In this document: positions 45,420-53,976 of the stretch, piece by piece | Layout: each line of letters starts with the position of its first letter | Position numbering within the stretch: position 1 is the stretch's first letter | Assembly (NCBI GenBank): GCA_949472775.1 | Contig: CASWVG010000003.1 | Coordinates: 1-64,000 of the forward strand | From: an uncultured Lachnospiraceae bacterium | GTDB lineage: Bacteria; Bacillota; Clostridia; Lachnospirales; Lachnospiraceae | Length of the DNA: 64,000 nt | Direction: 5' to 3' | The notes under the pieces: generated by a model | Seen by the model: the letters and a program-made list of their open reading frames with translations, nothing else | Databases searched by the model: none | What the model was told of the DNA's origin: nothing | Translations under genes and position numbers: made by a program

Positions 45420-47114
45420 ATGGACTATAAGAGAAAAAAACTGCGTCTGGGAGACGTGCTTGTACAAAACGGCGTTATTACGGAGGAAGATCTGCAGAGA
45501 GGACTGGAACGGCAGAAGGGCAGCGGACGGAAACTGGGCGAGACGCTGGTGGATGAGGGTATCACTACCGAGGAGAATATCGCCAGGGCGCTGAGCAAAC
45601 AGTTCCACTATGACATGGTGGACCTGCAGAACACTGAGATTCCGCAGGAGATTCTGGATCTTGTGCCCGCGAATGTTTTGAAGAAACACCGGGCGATCCC
45701 CTTCGAGTATTCGCCGGATAATATGAATGTGCTCCGGGTGGCAATGTCCGATCCCATGGATATCGGGGCAATGGATGATATCAACATCATTACGAACCTG
45801 CAGGTGGAGCCTGTGGTTGCCACTATGGGCAGCGTTATGCTGGCGCTGGACAATTATTACGGACAGGCGGAAGTGAATTCCGCTCTGGAGGAATATACCA
45901 GAGAAAAAGAGAGCCAGATAGTCGAGCAGGAGGACATGTACAGTGAGGATGTCAACAACTCCCCTATCGTGCAGCTCGTCAAAGGTATGATCGACCAGGC
46001 GGTCAGACAGCGCGCCTCCGATATTCATATTGAGCCTATGGAAAAGCAGGTACGGATCCGTTACCGTATTGATGGCGCACTTTATGAGAAAGCGGTTTAC
46101 AGCATAAGGCTTCTGCCGGCGATCGTGGCGCGTATCAAGATCATTGGCGGCATGGACATCTCCGAGAAGAGAAAACCGCAGGACGGCCGTATCACCCAGA
46201 TTGTGGACAGAAAGGAGTTTGATATCCGTGTTTCCATCCTGCCCACGGTCTACGGGGAAAAGATCGTTATGCGTCTTACGTCCAAGAACGCCCTGACAAA
46301 GGAGAAGAGCCAGCTTGGCTTAAAACCGGATGAGCTGAAAAAATTCGATCATATATTAAAGCATCCCCATGGAATCCTGCTGGTGACAGGACCTACGGGA
46401 AGCGGTAAGTCCACCACCCTGTACACGGCGCTCAGTGAGCTGAATAAGGAAGATGTGAATATCATCACCGTCGAGGACCCGGTGGAGGCAAATATCGACG
46501 GCATCAACCAGGTGCAGGTTAACACGAAGGCGGACCTGACATTCGCATCCGCCCTGCGCTCGATTCTGCGTCAGGATCCGGATATCATCATGATCGGTGA
46601 GATCCGGGACCAGGAGACCGCCTCGATCGCCGTGCAGGCATCTATCACGGGTCACCTGGTGGTATCCACCCTGCATACCAACTCCGCGGCAAGCACGATC
46701 ACCCGTCTGGCGGATATGGGAATCGAGCCGTATCTGATCGCTGACTCCACGATCGGCGTCATTGCCCAGAGACTGGTGCGCAGACTCTGCCCTGAGTGCA
46801 GGCGGCAGAAAAAGGCGGACGCCGAGGAGCTGGAGCTTTTACAACTGGAGCCGGACACGGATGTGACGATCTATGAGCCATGCGGGTGCCCGAGATGTGA
46901 TGGCACCGGGTTTAAAGGGCGTATCGGCGTCTATGAGATTATGGAGGTGAGTCAGCCTCTGAAATCTATTATAAGCAAGGGCGGAACCGCGGAAGATATC
47001 AAGAAGAAAGCGCTGGAGGAAGGGATGAACACCCTGCGCATGAGCGCTACCAAGTACGTGCTGGAGGGAATTACCTCGGTACAGGAGATGATGCGGGTAT
47101 CCTTTGACCTGTAG
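45420..47114 (+). CDS. pilB: Type IV pilus assembly ATPase PilB
   Basis: This 564-residue extension ATPase is of the GspE/PilB type. An N-terminal MshEN domain (about 5-150; GDVLVQNGVITEEDL, LGETLVDEGITTEENIA) can bind c-di-GMP in related proteins. The N2 domain has ASDIHIEPMEKQVRIRYRIDG (198-218). Walker A is GPTGSGKST (324-332), followed by the Asp box VEDPVE and Walker B MIGEIRDQET. A tetracysteine zinc site follows (LCPEC, then CGCPRC). The MshEN domain near an HD-GYP-like gene suggests second-messenger control. The stop is followed by a gap with a new promoter. Confidence 0.95.
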   Translation: MDYKRKKLRLGDVLVQNGVITEEDLQRGLERQKGSGRKLGETLVDEGITTEENIARALSKQFHYDMVDLQNTEIPQEILDLVPANVLKKHRAIPFEYSPDNMNVLRVAMSDPMDIGAMDDINIITNLQVEPVVATMGSVMLALDNYYGQAEVNSALEEYTREKESQIVEQEDMYSEDVNNSPIVQLVKGMIDQAVRQRASDIHIEPMEKQVRIRYRIDGALYEKAVYSIRLLPAIVARIKIIGGMDISEKRKPQDGRITQIVDRKEFDIRVSILPTVYGEKIVMRLTSKNALTKEKSQLGLKPDELKKFDHILKHPHGILLVTGPTGSGKSTTLYTALSELNKEDVNIITVEDPVEANIDGINQVQVNTKADLTFASALRSILRQDPDIIMIGEIRDQETASIAVQASITGHLVVSTLHTNSAASTITRLADMGIEPYLIADSTIGVIAQRLVRRLCPECRRQKKADAEELELLQLEPDTDVTIYEPCGCPRCDGTGFKGRIGVYEIMEVSQPLKSIISKGGTAEDIKKKALEEGMNTLRMSATKYVLEGITSVQEMMRVSFDL

Positions 47115-47185
47115 GAATCCTGTGGAGTGGGAGAAGGGTAACAAATGATATTCTAAAAATCGTTTATAATTAGAACAAAAAAAGC

Positions 47186-47214
47186 TTGACAAAATCTAGC
47201 GGAAGATATATTCT
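47186..47214 (+). promoter_or_regulatory. Strong promoter of the inserted Rpn-type gene
   Basis: TTGACA (47186-47191), 17-base spacer, TATTCT (47209-47214). A CAGCCGG...CCGGCTG hairpin follows at about 47224-47257. Confidence 0.7.
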
Positions 47215-47395
47215 AAAAACAAATCAGCCGGTCATCATGGTGTGTGAGGCCGGCTGTATCTATGGGTGGATCTTGTATCCGCATCGGTTATTCTGGCAGA
47301 TTCTGCCATAATTTCACAGACATAGGCAGAGTTTGCAGGACAGACAGATGGAAAAGAGGAAGTCCTGGTGGCTCTGCACACATAAGGAGAGACAG

Positions 47396-48232
47396 ATGGT
47401 TTTCCCAAAAGATTTAAAGCCGGCGCCAACGGAATCGCTATATCCGGCGGCAAACGGTGCGCTGCATAATCAGTATAATGACGTGAGCAAATATGAAATG
47501 AGAAATGGCAGGATTGCATTGCAGTATACGTTGGAAAATCAGTCCGGCCCGGATTACAGAATTGTGCTTCGCAAAGCCGGATATGAGGGAGCGGTCTATC
47601 GGCAGCAGTATGATGGGGAGGACACATACCCGGTAATCACGCTGGTCTTGTATTGGGGAGAACGCGTGTGGAATGGCGGTTCGGATTTGTACCACTTTTT
47701 CCGTATGAAAAGGATTCACGGTATGGTCAGAAAATACATAGATAATGTCAGAGTACATGTGTATCCGATGAAAAGACTGTCAGAACAGGTCAGACAGCGA
47801 TTTCGGGGCGATATGAAAATCGTGGTGGACTATCTGGCGGAAGGAAAGAAATATGAGCCGACGGATCAGAAGATTGTGGATGTGGCCGGAACAATGCGCA
47901 TGCTGCACGCATTGACAGGAGAGATATATTTTATCAATAATATGGAAAAGCTGGAAGCCGTCCAGAAGAGAGGGGGTAAAGTGACGATGTGTGAAGTGGT
48001 GGATAAATTTGTGCAGAGAGGAAGAGAGCAGGGAATAAAAGAAGGAATAAAAGAGGAAAAAAACCGGTGTGCGACTGCGTTTGTGAGAGAAACCGTGATG
48101 CAGAAACAGTCTAAAGAATATATCACGGGCATATTACAGACCTGTTTCCAGTTAAAAGAGGAGGAGGCCGACAATTTGTACCGGGAAGGATATGAGAGGG
48201 AACATGGAACAGAAATACCCGCTTTTACATAA
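47396..48232 (+). CDS. Rpn/PD-(D/E)XK transposase-related protein, probably N-terminally truncated
   Basis: Encodes 278 residues of the Rpn (recombination-promoting nuclease)/YhgA-like family as common in Lachnospiraceae. Recognisable blocks are VFPKDLKPAPTESLY, RIALQYTLENQSGPDYRIV, a DTYPVITLVLYWGERVWNG block, and a C-terminal coiled segment EQGIKEGIKEE. Family members start about 40 residues earlier with a FADLxNxxxF nuclease segment; that part is absent in this frame. ATG 47396 follows aaggagagac; ATG 47348 and TTG 47333 are alternatives. It interrupts the pilB-pilC order and has its own promoter. Activity is doubtful. Confidence 0.6.
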   Translation: MVFPKDLKPAPTESLYPAANGALHNQYNDVSKYEMRNGRIALQYTLENQSGPDYRIVLRKAGYEGAVYRQQYDGEDTYPVITLVLYWGERVWNGGSDLYHFFRMKRIHGMVRKYIDNVRVHVYPMKRLSEQVRQRFRGDMKIVVDYLAEGKKYEPTDQKIVDVAGTMRMLHALTGEIYFINNMEKLEAVQKRGGKVTMCEVVDKFVQRGREQGIKEGIKEEKNRCATAFVRETVMQKQSKEYITGILQTCFQLKEEEADNLYREGYEREHGTEIPAFT

Positions 48233-48276
48233 AATGGGGAAAATGATGTCAGAGGCAGAAGACGGGGTGGTGGCTC

Positions 48277-48305
48277 TTGCATTCTTCGTCTAAAAGTGCT
48301 ATAGT
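48277..48305 (+). promoter_or_regulatory. Promoter of the pilC-downstream unit
   Basis: TTGCAT (48277-48282), 17-base spacer, TATAGT (48300-48305). Confidence 0.65.
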
Positions 48306-48441
48306 TTAATGTACATAGTAAATTAGTACCGAATGAGAAAATCGGCGCTATTATCTCTGGTATCAGATCAGGGGACGCATGCAAACTCTTGCAGGAAGAT
48401 ACCTGCATGAAAGTACACAGGGGAAGTACGGAGGATATGCT
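48306..48441 (+). other. Structured leader of pilC
   Basis: The leader of about 136 bases has two mutually exclusive stems: GGTATC (48359-48364) with GATACC (48398-48403), and TGCAGG (48390-48395) with CCTGCA (48402-48407). It does not match the GEMM-I c-di-GMP riboswitch core. A regulatory role is only a possibility. Confidence 0.35.
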
Positions 48442-49656
48442 ATGGCAGTCTGGGGATATGTCGCGATCGATAAAGGCGGAAAAGAGATTAAAGGCAGTAA
48501 AGACGCTGATAACAAGGATCTTGTGCTTAGGGATCTGAAGAATCAGGGTCTTATTGTGCTGGAACTGAAAGAGCAGAACGCACTGACAAGGGATATCAGT
48601 ATCGATATCGGTGGCAAGCCCACACCCCGGGACATGGCGGTGTTCTGCCGGCAGTTTGCAAGTATTACCCGTGCCGGTGTCACGATTATCGAGACCTTAA
48701 ATATGCTGGCGGATTCCACGGAAAATAAAAAGATGCAGAAGGCTCTTTACGCTGTGCGCGCGGATGTGGAGAAGGGTGAGAGCTTTGCGGATTCCCTTTC
48801 GGGGCATCCGGGGGTATTCCCGGAGCTTCTGGTGCAGATGGCGAGAGCGGGTGAAGCGTCCGGTAGTCTTGACACGGCGATGGAACGTATGGCCATACAA
48901 TTTGAGAAGTCTGCGAAGACGCAGGCCATGGTCAAGAAGGCGATGATCTACCCGATTGTGGTTGCTTTGATTGCGGTGGCGGTCGTGGTTGTCATGCTGG
49001 TGTTCGTCATCCCGCGCTATATGGATATGTTCGAGCAGTTGGGGACGGAGCTCCCGGCGATCACGCTGGCGGTAGTCGGCATGAGCAATTTCATTAAGAA
49101 CAACTGGTACATACTCGTTCCGGCCATTATTGGTATAGTATTTGCCCTCAAGGCTTATGCGAAGACTTACTCGGGAAAACATCTCTTCGGGAAACTGCAG
49201 ATGAAGATTCCAGCGGTCAAAAATCTGGTGGTGAAATCGGCCAGCGCCCAGATGGCGAGAACGCTCAGCACACTGCTGACAGCGGGTGTGCCTTTGATTG
49301 AGGCGGTGGATATCGTGTCGGACACCATGACGAATATCTGGTTTAAAGAGGCCTTGAAGGAAGCGGTTGAGCAGATCATGATTGGTGTGCCGCTTTCCCA
49401 GCCCGTACGGACCTGCGGCCTGTTCCCGCCTATGGTTTACCATATGATGCGGATCGGTGAGGAGGCAGGTTCCACCGAGGAGATGCTGAATAAACTGGCG
49501 GACTACTACGAAGAGGAAGTGGAGATGGCGGTGCAGTCGCTGATGGCGGCGATGGAGCCTATGATCATCATCGTGCTGGCGGGCATTGTCGGTTTCCTAA
49601 TTGCGGCGGTGATGGCTCCTATGGTGACGATGTATTCGGCGCTGGATAATTTATAA
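48442..49656 (+). CDS. pilC: Type IV pilus inner-membrane platform protein PilC
   Basis: This 404-residue GspF/PilC protein anchors the pilus motor. Two GspF domains (about 65-190 and 270-390) carry FCRQFASITRAGVTIIETL and MARTLSTLLTAGVPLIEAV. Membrane helices lie at about 168-195, 216-240 and 375-398. The start MAVWGYVAID at 48442 follows acggaggatatgct. The product has the expected length. It is separated from pilB by the Rpn-type insertion but has its own promoter. Confidence 0.96.
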   Translation: MAVWGYVAIDKGGKEIKGSKDADNKDLVLRDLKNQGLIVLELKEQNALTRDISIDIGGKPTPRDMAVFCRQFASITRAGVTIIETLNMLADSTENKKMQKALYAVRADVEKGESFADSLSGHPGVFPELLVQMARAGEASGSLDTAMERMAIQFEKSAKTQAMVKKAMIYPIVVALIAVAVVVVMLVFVIPRYMDMFEQLGTELPAITLAVVGMSNFIKNNWYILVPAIIGIVFALKAYAKTYSGKHLFGKLQMKIPAVKNLVVKSASAQMARTLSTLLTAGVPLIEAVDIVSDTMTNIWFKEALKEAVEQIMIGVPLSQPVRTCGLFPPMVYHMMRIGEEAGSTEEMLNKLADYYEEEVEMAVQSLMAAMEPMIIIVLAGIVGFLIAAVMAPMVTMYSALDNL

Positions 49657-49814
49657 AACAGTCTGAATATAAATATAATAAGATATCACGCGGACACCGC
49701 AAACGGAATCCACATACTTTGAATTAGGCGCGCTGGGTAGGGAACAGCCGCGTTTAAGATAAATGTAACCCGAAAACAACCCAAAATTTCTATGATGAAA
49801 AGGAGAAGGAAACA

Positions 49815-50285
49815 ATGAAGAAAGAGAACATGAACAACAAAGGTTTCTCCCTCGTCGAGCTGATCATCGTTGTCGCGATCATGGCGATCCTGATCGTGGT
49901 GCTGGCGCCTCAGTATCTGAAGTATGTGGAGAAGTCCAGAGTTGCAGCTGATCAGGCGAGCATTCAAGGCTATATTGATGCGATGCAGGTAATCGCGGCA
50001 GATCCGGACGTAACGCTTGCAGGAACGTTAACGATGACGAAAGCCGCTAGCGGCACAGACGTTGCTATCTCGTCTGACTTGCAGGGATTTATTGGAACCA
50101 CTGGTACAAATGCTCAAGGTCTGATGGATGACGCTTCGGCGAAAGGCTGTACAGTATCTTCCAAAGCATATGTAGATGCGAATATCCAAATTGAATTAGT
50201 TTATGATACTTCAAAAGAAGTGTGGCATGTGATAAACAATGGCGGCGATGTTGAACCTTCTGGTAAGATTAAGACGACACCTTAA
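49815..50285 (+). CDS. pilA: Major type IV pilin
   Basis: This 156-residue prepilin has a 10-residue leader MKKENMNNKG cut before FSLVELIIVV, with Glu5 of the mature protein. The hydrophobic helix spans about 11-35. The globular part is Ala/Thr/Gly-rich and has a single Cys, so no disulfide loop. The start follows aaaaggagaaggaaaca, the strongest ribosome binding site of the cluster, in line with a high-copy subunit. A large hairpin follows the gene. Confidence 0.95.
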   Translation: MKKENMNNKGFSLVELIIVVAIMAILIVVLAPQYLKYVEKSRVAADQASIQGYIDAMQVIAADPDVTLAGTLTMTKAASGTDVAISSDLQGFIGTTGTNAQGLMDDASAKGCTVSSKAYVDANIQIELVYDTSKEVWHVINNGGDVEPSGKIKTTP

Positions 50286-50348
50286 GCATTAAGTCAACCA
50301 CAGCGTAACAAACCAAAAACATAAGTAATACGGCATAACCCCTCGCCT

Positions 50349-50399
50349 CCTATGCAAAAAGCGGATTAAAAAAAACGTCTTTTTGCATAGGGGGGGGGG
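50349..50399 (+). other. Hairpin ending in a ten-G tract
   Basis: CCTATGCAAAAAG (50349-50361) pairs perfectly with CTTTTTGCATAGG (50379-50391). The right arm continues into an uninterrupted run of ten G (50390-50399), 39 bases before pilD. It may be a 3' end protecting the pilin mRNA or a partial terminator. Homopolymer G tracts are prone to length change. Confidence 0.6.
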
Positions 50400-50438
50400 T
50401 AATACGTTACAGACTAATATCCCACAGAAGGAAACGAT

Positions 50439-51194
50439 ATGTTACCAGATCTCTTATTTTACAGCATCATATTCCTCTTCGGCATCGTGATCGGCAGCTT
50501 TTTGAATGTCTGCATCTTCCGTATCCCGGAGAAAGAGGATATCGTTAAGACATCCTCCCACTGTATGAGCTGCGGTTATCATCTGAGATGGTACGATATG
50601 GTTCCGATATGCAGTTTCCTCGCTCTGCGGGGTAAATGCCGCAAATGCGGCGCAAAACTTTCTGTCCAGTATCCTCTGATTGAGGCGGCGAACGGAATCT
50701 TATACGTTTGTATCGTATGGACAGGCGGCCTCGGCATAGAATCCCTACTCTACTGTCTGATGGCTTCCGCGCTCCTTGTTTTGAGCGTGATCGATTTTAG
50801 GACATATGAGATTCCCTTTGGAATCAATCTTTTTATACTGGCACTGGGGCTGGTCCGGGCAGCGACGGACTTTTCCAACATCCTTACCTACTTGATCGGC
50901 CTCTTTTCTGTCAGTATCGTGTTAGCAATTTTGTACTATGCCACCGGCGGGAGAGCGATCGGCGGCGGCGATGTGAAACTGATGGCGGCCTGTGGGCTGC
51001 TGCTTGGCTGGAAACTGATTATTCTGGCCTTTCTGCTTGGCTGCGTTCTCGGTGCAGTCATCCACGTGATCCGTATGAAAGTAAGCGGCGAGGGTCGTGT
51101 ACTGGCGATGGGTCCGTATTTGTCTATGGGGGTTCTGATCGCAGCGTTGTGGGGCGAACAGATGCTGAACTGGTATTTTACGCGATGGCTATGA
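50439..51194 (+). CDS. pilD: Prepilin peptidase PilD
   Basis: This 251-residue polytopic membrane aspartic protease cleaves prepilin leaders and may N-methylate them. The N-terminal segment has GSFLNVCIFRIPEKE and a zinc-binding pair CMSCG...CRKCG in the methylase-type domain. The catalytic aspartates are in VIDFRTYEIP and GGGDVKLMA. About seven or eight membrane helices. The start follows agaaggaaacgat. It would process all pilins of this cluster. Confidence 0.96.
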   Translation: MLPDLLFYSIIFLFGIVIGSFLNVCIFRIPEKEDIVKTSSHCMSCGYHLRWYDMVPICSFLALRGKCRKCGAKLSVQYPLIEAANGILYVCIVWTGGLGIESLLYCLMASALLVLSVIDFRTYEIPFGINLFILALGLVRAATDFSNILTYLIGLFSVSIVLAILYYATGGRAIGGGDVKLMAACGLLLGWKLIILAFLLGCVLGAVIHVIRMKVSGEGRVLAMGPYLSMGVLIAALWGEQMLNWYFTRWL

Positions 51195-51197
51195 GCG

Positions 51198-51285
51198 CTG
51201 CGCGGACAGGCAGACAGACGATGCGAGGGAAACCGGAGGTTTTTCGAGCAACACAGCGCTGCGCGGACAGACAAATTAACTTAGG
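51198..51285. repeat. Intergenic structured repeat with 16-bp direct repeats (family A, copy 4)
   Basis: AGCGCTGCGCGGACAG occurs twice (near 51194-51209 and 51255-51270), flanking a hairpin with GGAAACC-gga-GGTTTTTC. The arrangement is shared in degenerate form with the elements near 5.3, 15.8 and 29.6 kb. It lies between pilD and the PilM-PilN gene. Confidence 0.6.
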
Positions 51286-51292
51286 AAAATTC

Positions 51293-51325
51293 ACCTGCCC
51301 GGCATCTCCGGCAGGTTTATTGTCT
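51293..51325 (+). terminator. Probable terminator after pilD
   Basis: ACCTGCC (51293-51299) pairs with GGCAGGT (51310-51316), then TTTATTG. If active, pilM-N needs its own promoter in the next 80 bases; I see no convincing one. Confidence 0.45.
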
Positions 51326-51411
51326 CTTTATAGACTTTATTTAGTTATATATGTATTAAAAACAGTATGGGAAAATGCGACAGAATAAACAGGTGAGGGA
51401 GGAAAGGATAC

Positions 51412-53133
51412 ATGGCTGCTAAGGCGATTGCGATGGAGATCGGTTATTCGCTTACCAAAATCTGTGAGGTAGATTACAAGGCGAAGACGCACAAGATCTA
51501 TAAGAGCTTTACGGTTTCCAACGGTGCGGAGGTCATCAACGACGGCGCGCTGATGGTTTCCCCGGAGTATGTGGAGAATTTGAGGGGCGCGCTTGCGGCG
51601 AACCATGTGAAGGCCAGGCAGGTGGTGTTTACGATCACCTCCTCGAAGATTGCCAGCCGTGAGGTTACCATTCCTTTTGTAAAAGAGAACCGGATCGCGG
51701 ATGTGGTCAACGCCAATGCTACGGATTATTTTCCTGTGGATTTGAGCCAGTATCAGCTTGCCTACACCATTCTGGGAATCATTGGGGAGAATAAGGGAGC
51801 CCAGCAGTATAAGCTGCTTGTGATGGCAGTGCCAATGGCGCTTCTGACGGGTTACTACGATCTGGCAAAGGCGCTGAAACTGGAAGTGGCAGCGATCGAC
51901 TATGCCGGTAACAGTATTTTCCAGGTAGTGAAGGATGAGTGTGCGAAAGGCAGACACATTGTTGTTAAGATAGACGAGAGGTCTTCTCTGGTGATGGCGG
52001 TGGAAAATTCCGTGCTGACGTTCACAAGAAGCGTTTCCTACGGCGTAGATGAAGTCCTGGAAACGGTGATGAACTCGCTTTGCTGGGGTGAGATCAGTTC
52101 TGTGGAACAGGCGATCCGCGTCCTGCAGAGAAATGAGTGTATTGTCCCGGAGACAGGCGCGGGCGAGGAGTCTGAGAGCGCGGAGACGGCAGCGATGTCT
52201 GCGAAAGACAAGGCACTGGAGGATGTGCGGGAAGCGGTAATGCCGCTGATCGGCGGTATCACGAGGGTTATCGACTACTATGCTTCCAGAGGTTCCGGCG
52301 GAGCCGTCGAACGGATTCTGATCACGGGTACCGGCGCGGATTTTAAGGGACTGGACGAGATGCTCTTCCGTGAAACCAATATGCCGGTAAAGGTCTTGAA
52401 GGAAGCGGCGGGCTGGAACCTGATGCGCAACTTTAAGAACGAGTGTTTCAGTGAGTACATAGCCTGTGCGGGTGCGGCTGTCGCTCCTCTTGGCTTTAAG
52501 AAAGAAGCGGAAAAACGCGGCAAAGACAAGAAGGCGAAGCAGGAGGGCGGTGAGCGGGGAACAAACTGGGCACCCCTCGCTTACACGGTGTTTGGCGTCG
52601 GCCTTGTGGCGGCTGCCGCACTCGCCGCGGTTCCGTTAGCCGGTTATGCGAAGCTGACGAAGACGAACATGGAATTGAAAGCGCAGGCGGGAAGTCTGGA
52701 GGACATTATCCCGATTTACAACGAATATGTTGCGGTGAAGAACGAGCATCTCATGGTGGATGCCATGTATACGGCGACGGAGAGCCGGAACGAGGAGCTG
52801 GAGGAGTTTCTCGGGGAACTGGAAGATAAGCTGCCGTCCAACGTGAATGTGATCTCGCTTTCCAGCGATCCTTATGAGGTTGTCATCAATATGCGGGTGC
52901 AGACGAAGGATGACGCGGGTGAGACTGTGGAGCAGATGCGTACCTTCCATTCGCTTGTCCCGGAACTGGTGACGGTGACTTCCATCGTGGAGGAAGAGAA
53001 CGAGGAGAGCGGCGAGCACACGGTGAACTTTACGGTGACGGCGGCGTATCAGGATGTGGGGTATGAACCGGAGGAGACGGAAGGAACAGAAAACGATGGA
53101 ACGGACGTAGCTGCGGACGGAACGGCGGAATAG
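51412..53133 (+). CDS. pilM: PilM-PilN fusion protein
   Basis: This 573-residue protein joins two pilus alignment proteins. Residues 1 to about 365 are an actin-like PilM: AIAMEIGYSLTKICEVD, VTIPFVKENRIADVV, a phosphate-loop-like HIVVKIDERSS, and LITGTGADFKGLDEML. A charged linker (about 362-385, Lys-rich) follows. A membrane helix at about 388-410 and a periplasmic coiled and globular region (about 411-550) match PilN. In most systems PilM binds the PilN N terminus; here they are covalently linked. The start follows gagggaggaaaggatac. pilO follows by 12 bases. Confidence 0.9.
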   Translation: MAAKAIAMEIGYSLTKICEVDYKAKTHKIYKSFTVSNGAEVINDGALMVSPEYVENLRGALAANHVKARQVVFTITSSKIASREVTIPFVKENRIADVVNANATDYFPVDLSQYQLAYTILGIIGENKGAQQYKLLVMAVPMALLTGYYDLAKALKLEVAAIDYAGNSIFQVVKDECAKGRHIVVKIDERSSLVMAVENSVLTFTRSVSYGVDEVLETVMNSLCWGEISSVEQAIRVLQRNECIVPETGAGEESESAETAAMSAKDKALEDVREAVMPLIGGITRVIDYYASRGSGGAVERILITGTGADFKGLDEMLFRETNMPVKVLKEAAGWNLMRNFKNECFSEYIACAGAAVAPLGFKKEAEKRGKDKKAKQEGGERGTNWAPLAYTVFGVGLVAAAALAAVPLAGYAKLTKTNMELKAQAGSLEDIIPIYNEYVAVKNEHLMVDAMYTATESRNEELEEFLGELEDKLPSNVNVISLSSDPYEVVINMRVQTKDDAGETVEQMRTFHSLVPELVTVTSIVEEENEESGEHTVNFTVTAAYQDVGYEPEETEGTENDGTDVAADGTAE

Positions 53134-53145
53134 GAGGCGAGGAAG

Positions 53146-53976
53146 ATGAAAGTATCAAAGAGGGATGTATTGCTGTTACTTGGCTTACTTGGGGTTCTTG
53201 CCGTTGTCAGCTCTTACTGTCTCGTTTTCCAGCCGACGATGGAGAAGACGGAGGCGCTGGTGGAGGAGAACCAGCAGCTTGAGCAGCGAATCGCGGATCT
53301 GCAGAATAAATCTGAGAACAGGGACAGTTACGAGAGCCAGACGGCGCAGATGAGGCGGGAGATGGAGGAAATTTACCAGCTTTTCCCGGTGGATGTGCGT
53401 GAGGAGAACGCGGTTCTTCTGGCAATCAATCAGGAACTGCTCTCCCCGATGAAAGTACAGTCCGTCACGATAGACGCACTGGTGGAAGTGCCTGTCGTGG
53501 AGGCGCAGGATGAGGAAATGCCCGACGCCACCTACGAGATCGAAGAGGTGGAGGAAATCGAGGACGCGACGGGGACGCAGGAGGCGCCCACGCCGGATGC
53601 GGCAGATACACAGAACGCGGAAGGTGTAAATCCGTTCCATCTGAAGTACCGCAAGGCTACGCTCAATTACGAAGTCTCTTACGAGGGACTGAAACGGAGC
53701 GTGAAAAATATCTGTATGCAGACAGACCGCATGGTCATTGATAATCTGTCAGTTGTCTATGACGAGCAGACGGGGCTCCTTCGGGGCACGACGTCCGTGA
53801 ACATGTTCTGTGTGCCCGAGCAGGAGGGCAAGGAGTACGAGGAGCCAGACTTTGGCGGCGTGCTTCTCGGCACGGACAATATTTTTGGCACGCGGGTAAT
53901 CCGCAGCGAGAGTAATCTTCCCGATCTGGAGGATGGCGCGGAAGGTGAAGCGGACGAGAACGAGGAAGCAGAGTGA
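53146..53976 (+). CDS. pilO: PilO-like alignment protein
   Basis: Encodes 276 residues: a short cytoplasmic start, a membrane helix (about 9-28), a coiled coil (about 33-75; EALVEENQQLEQRIADLQN), and a PilO-type ferredoxin-like fold interrupted by an acidic low-complexity segment (about 120-165). It would pair with the PilN half of the neighbouring fusion. The start follows taggaggcgaggaag. The stop overlaps the next gene by 4 bases, indicating translational coupling. Confidence 0.85.
   Translation: MKVSKRDVLLLLGLLGVLAVVSSYCLVFQPTMEKTEALVEENQQLEQRIADLQNKSENRDSYESQTAQMRREMEEIYQLFPVDVREENAVLLAINQELLSPMKVQSVTIDALVEVPVVEAQDEEMPDATYEIEEVEEIEDATGTQEAPTPDAADTQNAEGVNPFHLKYRKATLNYEVSYEGLKRSVKNICMQTDRMVIDNLSVVYDEQTGLLRGTTSVNMFCVPEQEGKEYEEPDFGGVLLGTDNIFGTRVIRSESNLPDLEDGAEGEADENEEAE

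Noticed and set aside
48306-48441. c-di-GMP-I riboswitch upstream of pilC
   Set aside because: The conserved GEMM core blocks (such as GGGCAAACC and GGGACGCAAAGC) are not present; only a vague GGGGACGCA-like stretch is.
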